This document shows, in pieces, positions 55,179 through 62,412 of a DNA stretch of 64,000 bases. The notes under the pieces were generated by a model. That model did no database searches, was not told where the DNA came from, and saw only the letters and a program-made list of their open reading frames with translations. The first letter of the stretch is position 1; each line of letters starts with the position of its first letter. This DNA is from Mucispirillum schaedleri ASF457 (GTDB lineage Bacteria > Chrysiogenota > Deferribacteres > Deferribacterales > Mucispirillaceae), in NCBI RefSeq assembly GCF_000487995.2, contig NZ_CP097562.1:555001-619000 (forward strand), in the 5' to 3' direction. The translations under genes and the position numbers were made by a program.

Positions 55179-56264
55179 CTATCTTAAAAATTTGTAATAA
55201 GCTGCACATGTTCCTTCACCAGAAACCATACATGGACCAACAGGGTCTTCTGGAGTGCATCGTTTTGCAAAAAGAGGACAGTCCTGCGGCTTGATTTTGC
55301 CAGTTAAAACCTGCCCGCATTTACAGCCTTTTATCTCTGTAATATTTTTAGGCTTTAAATCAAAGCGTTTTAAGGCATCATATTCAATATATTCCTGCCT
55401 TATTGCAAGTCCGCTTTTTTTAAGCTCGCCAAGTCCACGCCAGAAAGCATCACTTTCATAAAATACTTTTGCAAGTATTTCCCTTGCATTTGCATTGCCA
55501 ATATCTGGCACAACACGCCTGTATTTATTTACTATATGAAAGTTTTTATTATTTGCCTGTTTTACTATTTCATACACTGCATCAAGCATTTCAACAGGCT
55601 CAAACCCAGCCACAACAGCTGCTTTGCCTGCTTTTATTAAAGGCTCATATAACTGCACACCTGTTACTGCTGTGACATGACCGGGACACAAAAACCCATC
55701 TAAATACATATCTTTATCGCTTAATATTAAGTCAAAAGCTGCAGGCATTGTTTTACAGAAAGATAAAACAGATAAATTTTTTAAACCTTTTTCTTTTGCT
55801 TCCATAATTAAAGCAGCAATAGTTGGTGCTGTTGTTTCAAAACCAATCCCTAAAAATGTATAATGTTTATCAGGGTTATCTTCTGCCAGCTTTAAAGTAT
55901 CAAGTGGAGAATATACCACATTTACATCTGCTCCACGGGCTCTTTTATCAATAAGAGTTTCTCCATTGCTTCCGGGAATACGGAGCAAATCACCAAAACT
56001 TGCAACAGATACACCACAATCAAGCAGCTCAAAAAATAAATCAATCTCTCCCTGACTTGTAACACATACAGGACACCCCGGACCTGAAATCAGTTCCACA
56101 TTTTCAGGCAGCATACTTTTAAGCCCAGAGCGGGCAATAGCCATAGTATGAGTGCCGCATACTTCCATTATTTTATATGTTTTATGAGTATCTGCTTCCT
56201 TTTTTATAGACTGACTTACTTTTAAAGCAGTTTCTTTATCTCTAAAAGGAATGTTTGGATTCAT
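55179..56264 (-). CDS. hypD: Hydrogenase maturation protein HypD
   Basis: A 361-residue iron-sulfur protein that assembles the Fe(CN)2CO unit with HypC. Conserved cysteine motifs are MEVCGTHTMAIARSG, GPGCPVCVTSQ, SFCKTMPAAF and CPGHVTAVTG, and the C-terminal 4Fe-4S ligands are in EIKGCKCGQVLTGK and CPLFAKRC. Its start overlaps the end of hypC by 23 bases, so translation is coupled. It is the second gene of the hypCDE run. Confidence 0.98.
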   Translation of the reverse strand: MNPNIPFRDKETALKVSQSIKKEADTHKTYKIMEVCGTHTMAIARSGLKSMLPENVELISGPGCPVCVTSQGEIDLFFELLDCGVSVASFGDLLRIPGSNGETLIDKRARGADVNVVYSPLDTLKLAEDNPDKHYTFLGIGFETTAPTIAALIMEAKEKGLKNLSVLSFCKTMPAAFDLILSDKDMYLDGFLCPGHVTAVTGVQLYEPLIKAGKAAVVAGFEPVEMLDAVYEIVKQANNKNFHIVNKYRRVVPDIGNANAREILAKVFYESDAFWRGLGELKKSGLAIRQEYIEYDALKRFDLKPKNITEIKGCKCGQVLTGKIKPQDCPLFAKRCTPEDPVGPCMVSGEGTCAAYYKFLR

Positions 56265-56475
56265 CTGTATAGTCCAGTAAAAATTCTAATGTTTCTTTTG
56301 CTTCTTTTTCGTCTATTTTAGAAATAGCAAACCCTGCATGAACAACAACCCAGTCACCTGCTTTTACATCATCACCTAAAAAGATAGTGGAAATCTCCCT
56401 TTTAGTGCCAGCAACATCAACAGTTGCCACATGCACATCTAATTTTTCAATTAATCCCGGAAACCCTAAGCACAT
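56242..56475 (-). CDS. hypC: Hydrogenase maturation chaperone HypC
   Basis: A 77-residue chaperone starting MCLGFPGLIEKL, with the essential Cys-2 that carries the iron unit to the hydrogenase large subunit. The start is the ATG behind GGGAG, two codons after another ATG, because HypC proteins begin Met-Cys. DDVKAGDWVVVHAGFAISKI is the standard second half. It lies 12 bases after the stop codon of the disrupted rhomboid gene, whose transcript once probably included it; a promoter inside the inserted IS could now drive the hyp genes. Confidence 0.96.
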   Translation of the reverse strand: MCLGFPGLIEKLDVHVATVDVAGTKREISTIFLGDDVKAGDWVVVHAGFAISKIDEKEAKETLEFLLDYTDESKHSF

Positions 56476-56772
56476 AATCACTCCCTTTATCTATTATTTG
56501 ATTTTCCTTTAATTACTTCTGCCAGTTTAATAAAAATACCAATTATTACACCAGATAAAAAGCCGCCAAAATGCATCCAGTATGCAACATTTGATATACT
56601 TATAAACCTGTTTTTAATACCAATATATTCCTGAAAAGAATGAAGGTATTTATTTAAATTAAAAAACTGCTCACTATACCATAATAAAAGCTGAAATATT
56701 AAAAACAGTAAAATAATAATAACTGCAGGTATATTTCTTATTATTGCATATATTAATAAAAATATAAATGTT

Positions 56773-56798
56773 TTTATTTTTGAAAACGGGAAAAATAT
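56773..56798 (+). repeat. Target-site duplication, left copy, of IS copy 3 (26 bp)
   Basis: TTTATTTTTGAAAACGGGAA plus AAATAT occurs exactly on both sides of the IS (again at 57894-57919), inside the rhomboid coding sequence. Confidence 0.92.
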
Positions 56799-57893
56799 TC
56801 TTAACTAACAGGACAAATGTTACACTTTTAGTAAAAAATAAATCTTAACTTAATATAAATCAAGCAATAATTTATTTTCAATAACAATCTCATATGGAGA
56901 TTTAAAATTTAAGCATGTTTTAGCAGTATTATTATATCTATCTTCATGCTTTTTAAGAGCCTTAATTAATTCATCTTTGGAATAGAATTTATTATTTGCA
57001 TATAAAATTTTTCCATCCTCTCTATGACTTCTTTCCACCTTTCCATTCTGCCAAGGTGAATAAGGTCTTATTCGTTTAATAGTATATCCTTTCTTTTCAG
57101 CTGTCTCTTCAAAATAGCTTTTCTTGTTTGTAACTTCCTTATCATTTACAAACTCATAGCCATTATCCACTTGAATTGTTTTTAGTGGAAAGCCAAATTT
57201 ACTTTCCAGTTCGTCTAAAAACTTACCTGTTTCAAATGTGCTTTTTTCTTCTACTATTTCTAATACTCTCATTCTGCTGTATTCATCTATCGCTGTTATC
57301 TGATAATATTTTTTACCATAGCTGGAAAACATTATACATTCCTGTGGAACATATTTTATATCTATCTGAACCTTGTCGCCTATATACTGACCTGTTATTG
57401 GTTCATATCTTGTATAGCTCTTTTTTGACTTGTTTAATGACTTTAAGCCTTTCTTCCTTATCTGCATACACATACTGCCAAAACTACGATTATAACCAAT
57501 TTCTAGAAGTCTGACATATACCTCCGCATTACCATACAAACCATGCTCGGCATATGTGTTAAATATTAAATCAAGCTCTTCTTTACTATGCTTATTTGGA
57601 CTGTTTCTTGGTCTACGACTTTTAAAAGATAAACTCTGAACTGTTCCATCATATTTCTTTAAATGCCTGTATACAAACATACGGTTCACTTGATATTTGC
57701 GGGCTGCTTTCGTTGCTCCTTTTTTTAATGCATACTCACATAACCGTTGACGAAATCGCATTTCTTCTGTTATTATCACTTTATTCATTGTGATACCTCT
57801 TAGTTTAGTTTAGTTTTTTGCTTAATTTTATACTATATACTAAGAGGTATTTTTTTATACTTATTTTTGTAACATATGTCTCATAATCTTACA
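56799..57893 (-). mobile_element. Insertion sequence copy 3 (1095 bp)
   Basis: Same element as 11110-12203 and 13221-14315 but in reverse orientation: TCTTAACTAACAGGACAAAT at the left and ATGTCTCATAATCTTACA at the right. It interrupts the rhomboid gene and carries an intact transposase. The three copies within 47 kb suggest recent expansion. Confidence 0.94.
56850..57788 (-). CDS. DDE transposase of IS copy 3
   Basis: Intact 312-residue transposase, identical in protein sequence to copy 2. The RBS-sequestering inverted repeat is present upstream (about 57793-57850). It is transcribed in the same direction as the rhomboid and hyp genes, so readthrough from the truncated rhomboid gene would enter it; the inverted repeat would then limit its translation. 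Confidence 0.95.
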   Translation of the reverse strand: MNKVIITEEMRFRQRLCEYALKKGATKAARKYQVNRMFVYRHLKKYDGTVQSLSFKSRRPRNSPNKHSKEELDLIFNTYAEHGLYGNAEVYVRLLEIGYNRSFGSMCMQIRKKGLKSLNKSKKSYTRYEPITGQYIGDKVQIDIKYVPQECIMFSSYGKKYYQITAIDEYSRMRVLEIVEEKSTFETGKFLDELESKFGFPLKTIQVDNGYEFVNDKEVTNKKSYFEETAEKKGYTIKRIRPYSPWQNGKVERSHREDGKILYANNKFYSKDELIKALKKHEDRYNNTAKTCLNFKSPYEIVIENKLLLDLY

Positions 57894-57919
57894 TTTATTT
57901 TTGAAAACGGGAAAAATAT
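57894..57919 (+). repeat. Target-site duplication, right copy, of IS copy 3
   Basis: An exact repeat of 56773-56798. Confidence 0.92.
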
Positions 57920-58433
57920 AATAAACAAACCCATAATACCTGCAACTGCACCACTTGACCCTATTATAGGATATTCAAGAGAAGGCATCATAAATGCTTC
58001 AGTAATTGCAGCCATAACACCAAGCACAATATACAGGCATACAAATTTTACAGAGCCAAGATATTCTTCCACATTTTTACCAAAAATATATAAAAAATAC
58101 ATATTTACAGCAGTGTGTAAAAAACTGCTGTGTAAAAACATATATGTAAAAAAAGATGACATTTTTTCACTGATACTCACTATCTCTGAAGGCATGGAAA
58201 GCTTTAAAGGCAAAAAACCGTGGTCTGCAAAAAGCAGCCCGTGAAAATTAATACGAAAATATATATAAATAACTATATTTATTAATATTATAAGCCATAC
58301 ACCATAAGCAAATCTTGTTACTGGAATATTTGTTTTTAATGGAAACATAGCTCCTCTCATTATTTTGAAAAGTATTATAGTAGTTTGCAAACATAATTGC
58401 AAACAGTTTTATAAAAAAGAATAAATGAAATGA

Positions 58434-58461
58434 AAAGGCAGATAAAACCATCTGCCTTTAT
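58434..58461 (-). terminator. Terminator after the first PepSY-like gene
   Basis: On the minus strand AAAGGCAGAT and ATCTGCCTTT pair around a short loop followed by T-rich sequence. It begins about 25 bases beyond the stop codon at 58489 and could work in both directions. Confidence 0.8.
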
Positions 58462-58488
58462 AATATAATTGATAAGTTAAAAAATTTA

Positions 58489-58905
58489 CTATTTTGTTCT
58501 TGTATATGCAACAGGACCGCCTACTCTGCCCCATGGGTCTACATGGAAGAATAATGAATTGCCTCCGCTGTCTTTAACATAAACTCTAAAAGCCTGCATA
58601 CCTCTGCCAGCTTTATTAAAAGTTTCTACTGATTCTATATAGTAGCCTTTTAAGTTCTGTATATATTTTTCAACAGCATTTTTTGCCTGTTCAGCAGTAA
58701 TAATCACTGGCTCACCCACAGCCATACCTTTTTTGCCTGTTTTTGGTCCATAAACACTGCTTGTGCATAATGGACAGTCTGGATATGGGCAGTTATAATA
58801 TGCACTATTATTACCATTACCATTTTTTACTCCAATATTATTTTGAGCAAAAACAAAGCCTGCAATAACAAAAATAAAAAGTAATGATAATACTATCCTT
58901 TTCAA
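58489..58905 (-). CDS. Secreted PepSY-like protein 1
   Basis: A 138-residue exported protein. The start is TTG, 7 bases after GGGAGG. Residues 1-20 form a signal peptide (VLSLLFIFVIAGFVFAQ). A short region with four cysteines (YYNCPYPDCPLCTSS) follows, then one PepSY-like domain (about residues 68-135: ITAEQAKNAVEKYIQNLKGY; VKDSGGNSLFFHVDPWGRVG). The cysteine pairs could bind a metal or form disulfides. It is the last of three related genes on this strand. PepSY domains often modulate proteases or redox proteins in the envelope; the function here is unknown. Confidence 0.8.
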   Translation of the reverse strand: MKRIVLSLLFIFVIAGFVFAQNNIGVKNGNGNNSAYYNCPYPDCPLCTSSVYGPKTGKKGMAVGEPVIITAEQAKNAVEKYIQNLKGYYIESVETFNKAGRGMQAFRVYVKDSGGNSLFFHVDPWGRVGGPVAYTRTK

Positions 58906-58981
58906 AACACACCTCCCAAAAAATTACCTGCTTATACACCACTCTCTAATAAAAAAGCAGGCAGACAAATATAAAAGTTTT

Positions 58982-59623
58982 CTAATTATTATATTGTGCT
59001 GCATCAGTTAAAGGACCTCTTACATACCCAAAAGGGTTTACAAAATAGTATAACTGATTACCTGCACTGTCTTTAACATTTACTTTATATGCATTGCCTC
59101 TATGAACCTGTATTTCATCTGTAGATGTAATAGTATAGCCTTTTAAATTAGCAATAGCCTGTTTTACAAGTTCTTCTGCTTGAGATATAGTTGTAACTGC
59201 TGCCTGATTATTATTCATCTGACCATGACCCATACCATGATATTTACCATAGCCATGTCCCATTGGACCATGACCCATGCCGTAATTCATACCATAACCG
59301 CATCCAGTGTTGCAGAAATTATCTGCTGTTTCAGAAGTAACAGGACCTTGCACCAAACCAAAAGGTGTTACTACATAATATTCTGTGCTGCCTGCTGTAT
59401 TTTTTACTTCTACTTTATAGCCAGTGCCTTTGCGAAGCTTCAGCTCCTTAGAGCCTGTTACATTCCAGCCATTATTTCCTATCATACTTTTTACCATATT
59501 TTCAGCTTGAGCCGATGATGTAACTTGAGTGCCGTTAGACCAGCATCCACCCATACCCATTTGTGCATAAGCAAATGAGCCTAATGCTAAAACAATAAAA
59601 GTTGTTAAAATTAATTTTTTCAC
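58982..59623 (-). CDS. Secreted PepSY-like protein 2, two domains with Met/Gly/His-rich linker
   Basis: A 213-residue exported protein. The start is a GTG that follows GAGGTG by 6 bases, giving KKLILTTFIVLALGSFAYAQ as signal peptide; an earlier GTG is too close to the site. Two PepSY-like domains (about residues 30-95, ENMVKSMIGNNGWNVTGSKE, and 145-210, ELVKQAIANLKGYTITSTDE) flank a linker of repeated Gly-Met-Gly-His units (GMNYGMGHGPMGHGYGKYHG). Met/His-rich linkers of this kind bind copper or other soft metals in some periplasmic proteins; this is only suggestive. The gene lies 76 bases before PepSY-like gene 1. Confidence 0.8.
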   Translation of the reverse strand: MKKLILTTFIVLALGSFAYAQMGMGGCWSNGTQVTSSAQAENMVKSMIGNNGWNVTGSKELKLRKGTGYKVEVKNTAGSTEYYVVTPFGLVQGPVTSETADNFCNTGCGYGMNYGMGHGPMGHGYGKYHGMGHGQMNNNQAAVTTISQAEELVKQAIANLKGYTITSTDEIQVHRGNAYKVNVKDSAGNQLYYFVNPFGYVRGPLTDAAQYNN

Positions 59624-59826
59624 GGTATTCACCTCATTTTATATTCAATTTTTTATATATCCATAACATTTTTACAGCTGCTGTTAAATTATTAGATAAA
59701 TCAGTTTAAAATAAATTCGCTTTTTAATTTTTTATTTCAAAATATTTTAATAAACATAAAATAAACTGACAGATAAATATTAGTATTTAAGGGATAAAAT
59801 GGTTAATACTATCTGCCAGCTTATAT

Positions 59827-60123
59827 TTATTTAAAAAGTATAACTTCACCCCATGGGTTTACATGGTATTCATAAGTTTTGCCATTTTCATCAGAAACAT
59901 TAATAATATACATTGTTCCCTTGTGATAATGCCCCTCTGATGCAGAAACAACTTTTACACCTTTAATATTAGAGGTCTGCTGTAATACTAATGCTTTAGC
60001 TTCTTCCACATTTACAACCTTTGTATTATGATGAACACCTGCTCTGCCCATACCCATTTGTGCATAAACTGACATACTAAATGCAAAAGTTAAAACTAAA
60101 GCTAATAACATTATTTTTTTCAT
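59827..60123 (-). CDS. Secreted PepSY-like protein 3
   Basis: A 98-residue exported protein starting at the ATG 6 bases after AAGGAG. Residues 1-22 are a signal peptide (MKKIMLLALVLTFAFSMSVY then AQ). The remainder is one PepSY-like domain (VEEAKALVLQQTSNIKGVKV; GKTYEYHVNPWGEVILFK), preceded by MGMGRAGVHHN. The opening MGMG and pattern match protein 2. It is separated from gene 2 by about 200 AT-rich bases without features. The three genes are paralogues, probably from duplication. Confidence 0.8.
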   Translation of the reverse strand: MKKIMLLALVLTFAFSMSVYAQMGMGRAGVHHNTKVVNVEEAKALVLQQTSNIKGVKVVSASEGHYHKGTMYIINVSDENGKTYEYHVNPWGEVILFK

Positions 60124-60316
60124 AAACATCTCCTTATATTAAAGATTTTGACTTATTTTTTATACTGCTTTATGCTTGATAGACAGCACATTTATACAAA
60201 AGTTTTAAAAAAATATATACAGCTTTTTCAATAAATAAAATATTTATTATTATAAATAAGTTAAAGTATTTAAAATAAAATAGAAATATAAAGGGAAATT
60301 ATTCAAAAATTTTTAT

Positions 60317-60407
60317 TGCAGTTATTTTAAGTATGATTTAACAAACAAAAAAATCTAAATTATATATTGCAATAGTGTATGATATATTTAAATTATCTGT
60401 TTTGCTT
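60317..60407. repeat. R1 repeat, copy j, cut by the IS3-family element
   Basis: A degenerate arm (GTTATTTTAAGTATGATTTA; AAAAAATCTAAATTATATAT; ATATTTAAATTATCTGTTTT) ends where the IS3-type element begins. The related outer sequence (TCAGGACGAGCCGTCTGAAA) resumes right of the IS at 61738, as in the uninterrupted 13061-13084 version, so the IS inserted in or beside R1. Confidence 0.7.
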
Positions 60408-60430
60408 TGAACTTACCCGAAAATTTTGAA

Positions 60431-61297
60431 CTAAGCCACTAAATAACTATCTTTTTCCTGTAATGGAGTAAGTCCATTTGCTTTGATTCTGTAATTATTA
60501 TAGAAATCAATATATTTTTCAAGTTCATATTTAAACTGTTCTATATTTTTGAACTTGTTAATGTAAACCAATTCACATTTTAAAGTAGCAAAGAAACTTT
60601 CCATAACAGCATTATCATAGCAGTTGCCACGCCTTGACATACTCTGCTCTATATTATTTTCCTTTAATAACTTTCTAAATTGATTAGTCTGATATAATAT
60701 ACCCTGGTCTGAATGTATCATTAAATCTGTTGTATCTTTTGTTTTATCTATTGCCTGTTTTAAATTATCTATTACCATTTCTTCATTATTATATTTGCTT
60801 ACACTGTATGCTGTTATTTCTCTGTTATACAAATCCATTATTGCTGATAAATACACCTTTTCATTATTAATTTTTATCTCTGCCACATCTGTTACCCATT
60901 TTAAACATGGTCTCTCACTTGTAAAGGCTCTGTTTAATTTATTGCTGCATATATGACTTACTCTGCCTTGTTTATACCTTTTCTTAACCCTGATTAGTGA
61001 TGAAATTTTTAGTTCTTTCATCAATTTATACACTGTCTTCCTGTCATAAGTATAACCCAGTTTCTCTAATACCTTTGATATTCTTGGATAACCATAAGTC
61101 TTGTTAGATTTTTCATATATTTCTAATATGGATGCCTTGACTTCTGCATATTTATCTAATGCAGCAGGCTTTTTAACATTATAATAGTAAGTGCTTCTTT
61201 TCATATTACTCACAGACAACAGGATATCCAAACTGTAATACAGCTCTTTTTCAAGCTCTGCTATTCTTGCTTTCATTGATTTGTATTCTTCACACAC
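60431..61297 (-). CDS. IS3-family transposase OrfB (catalytic part)
   Basis: A 288-residue frame with an HTH_21-like segment (TYGYPRISKVLEKLGYTYDR) and the rve core. The triad is visible in KWVTDVAEIKI (Asp), LMIHSDQGILYQ (Asp) and NAVMESFFATLKCE (Glu). It lies in the same reading frame as OrfA, separated from it by one TAA (61304-61306) and two codons. In typical IS3 elements OrfB is in the -1 frame and is reached by frameshifting, so here it would need stop readthrough or re-initiation at a GTG near 61297. Confidence 0.9.
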   Translation of the reverse strand: MCEEYKSMKARIAELEKELYYSLDILLSVSNMKRSTYYYNVKKPAALDKYAEVKASILEIYEKSNKTYGYPRISKVLEKLGYTYDRKTVYKLMKELKISSLIRVKKRYKQGRVSHICSNKLNRAFTSERPCLKWVTDVAEIKINNEKVYLSAIMDLYNREITAYSVSKYNNEEMVIDNLKQAIDKTKDTTDLMIHSDQGILYQTNQFRKLLKENNIEQSMSRRGNCYDNAVMESFFATLKCELVYINKFKNIEQFKYELEKYIDFYNNYRIKANGLTPLQEKDSYLVA

Positions 61298-61303
61298 TTC
61301 TGT

Positions 61304-61693
61304 TTAATTATTAATATCTTTTACAAAGTGAAGATGTTTATTATTCGGGCTCTTATATGACATATTATCTCCATTATAATTACAGCAGAAATTATGCCAA
61401 TCATATATTACTGATGCTGATGGTATATTAAAATGTATTGCTGTCTGCTCATAACTTAAATTATTTGATGCCTTATAAGTTAACACATTTAATTTAAAAG
61501 CTCTACTATATTCATTGCGGGTAAAGATATGATGTAAACTTGATTCGCCTGAATGCTTATATCTGTTATAGATATTACATATTACTCCTTTATGAATTTT
61601 ACAGCGTCTTGATAATTCACTGGCACTCATTATTCCATTTTCTAGGACTGTTACTAGATATTTCTTAAACTCATAACTATATTTTCTTGCCAT
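61304..61693 (-). CDS. IS3-family transposase OrfA (DNA-binding part)
   Basis: A 129-residue protein starting MARKYSYEFKKYL behind AAGGAG, with helix-turn-helix segments (MSASELSRRCKIHKGVICNI; YEQTAIHFNIPSASVIYDWH) as in IS150-group OrfA. It ends HLHFVKDINN and stop, just ahead of OrfB in the same frame. An almost identical start of this gene is found, truncated, at 62354-62412. Confidence 0.88.
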   Translation of the reverse strand: MARKYSYEFKKYLVTVLENGIMSASELSRRCKIHKGVICNIYNRYKHSGESSLHHIFTRNEYSRAFKLNVLTYKASNNLSYEQTAIHFNIPSASVIYDWHNFCCNYNGDNMSYKSPNNKHLHFVKDINN

Positions 61694-61770
61694 ATACACT
61701 CCTTATATGGCTCGTCCAACTTTTTTGGGTAAATTCATCAGGACGAGCCGTCTGAAAGTAAGCTATATAT

Positions 61771-61961
61771 GAACTTGTTTTGGCAGAGCGTGATTTTTCA
61801 AATCCAAAGGGAGCGTTTTTTTACTACACTCCGCTTCTAGTATAGAAAACGGCTTGCCATTAATATAGGCAAGACCCCGTTTTTGCGACGCAAGCATTTC
61901 CCTACCGAATAGGGAGGAAACAGAAATGAGTAGCTGGATTAAATTTGAAAATAAAAAATTA
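61771..61961 (+). repeat. Structured repeat R2, copy 2
   Basis: A homologue of 41521-41712. The first hairpin is better here: AAAACGGCTTGCC pairs with GGCAAGACCCCGTTTT. The second is TTTCCCTA / TAGGGAGGAAA, with the GGAGG Shine-Dalgarno in its 3' arm. After ATG the codons read Met-Ser-Ser-Trp-Ile-Lys-Phe-Glu-Asn-Lys and continue into the tRNA terminator without a plausible gene. The frame through the upstream part is broken by TAG and TAA, so an upstream protein is excluded. Confidence 0.7.
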
Positions 61962-61971
61962 ATAAGGATAA

Positions 61972-62000
61972 AAAAAGGCTGCTTATTAAGCAGCCAAAAA
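61972..62000 (-). terminator. Terminator after tRNA-Pro
   Basis: On the minus strand GGCTGCTTAATAAGCAGCC forms a tight hairpin followed by a run of T, directly after the tRNA 3' end. Confidence 0.88.
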
Positions 62001-62072
62001 TCGGGGTGACAGGATTTGAACCTGCGACATCATGTTCCCAAGACATGCGCGCTACCCCTGCGCTACACCCCG
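62001..62072 (-). tRNA. tRNA-Pro (UGG anticodon)
   Basis: The reverse complement begins CGGGGTGTAGCGCAG and ends CACCCCGA, giving a 7-bp acceptor stem with discriminator A. The anticodon stem CATGT/ACATG encloses the loop CTTGGGA, so the anticodon is UGG. The T arm GGTTCAAATCC is canonical. CCA is not encoded (TTTTT follows), so it must be added enzymatically. Confidence 0.96.
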
Positions 62073-62292
62073 TTTGAGAGTATTATATATATATTAAACT
62101 AATAATATTGTCAATATATTTTTTTAAAAAAAAATTAAAAAAAATATTAAAAAAATGAAACACAAAAAATAACATCAAAATAGTATATTTTCTTCTGTTA
62201 CTGCATTCATTGGACTTACAAAAATTAGACTAATCTATATAAAGAGCTCATAATAACTTTATACTGCATTTGATTTATAAGCAAGGTATAAA

Positions 62293-62353
62293 ATAAGATA
62301 ATTTAAATATATCATACACTTCTGCAATATAAATAATCTAGATTTTTCGCCTG
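62293..62353. repeat. Partial R1 repeat, copy k
   Basis: AATTTAAATATATCATACAC, TTCTGCAATATAAATAATCT and AGATTTTTCGCC match one arm of R1; the other arm is missing because an IS3-type end starts at 62354. The remaining part of the 62073-62391 gap is AT-rich with poly-A/poly-T stretches and no gene. Confidence 0.65.
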
Positions 62354-62412
62354 AACTTACCCAAAAAAGTTGGACGAGCCATATAAGGAGATTATATGGT
62401 AAGAAAATACAG
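62354..62412 (+). mobile_element. Truncated IS3-family element (5' end only)
   Basis: TGAACTTACCCAAAAAAGTT, GGACGAGCCATATAAGGAG and then ATGGTAAGAAAATACAGC reproduce the terminus, ribosome binding site and first five or six codons (Met-Val-Arg-Lys-Tyr-Ser) of the IS3-family OrfA at 61693. Homology stops abruptly at about 62412. The fragment overlaps, on the opposite strand, the last codons of the small gene at 62392. Confidence 0.85.

Larger units (their letters stand above)
56487..58348 (-). pseudogene. Rhomboid-family intramembrane protease, split by IS copy 3
   Basis: The 5' part (58348 to 57894) has the N-terminus MFPLKTNIPVTRFAYG, several membrane helices and the serine motif GSSGAVAGIMG near residue 131. 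The 3' part (56772 to 56487) has the remaining helices with the catalytic histidine in WMHFGGFLSG near residue 218. Removing the IS and one 26-bp duplication restores an uninterrupted 246-codon frame ending SNNR and stop. The insertion separates the Ser from the His, so the protease is inactive. The start is the ATG 2 bases after GAGGAG. Downstream hypC lies in the same direction. Confidence 0.9.
60408..61737 (-). mobile_element. IS3-family (IS150-like) insertion sequence, about 1330 bp
   Basis: The ends form imperfect inverted repeats: left TGAACTTACCCGAAAATTTT, right (complement) TGAATTTACCCAAAAAAGTT, both followed by a GGAC/GAAC-rich stretch. Two transposase reading frames are on the minus strand. 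No clear 3-bp target duplication is seen. Fragments of the same end occur at 62354 and, degenerate, beside R1 copies. Confidence 0.88.

Noticed and set aside
58924-58963. A hairpin (ACCTGCTT / AAGCAGG) after PepSY-like gene 2 as terminator
   Set aside because: The loop exceeds 20 bases and the following T tract is poor on the relevant strand; support is too weak to list.
61298-61320. A programmed -1 frameshift site between OrfA and OrfB of the IS3-family element
   Set aside because: The two frames are in the same phase, and no A6G-type slippery string is present at the junction.
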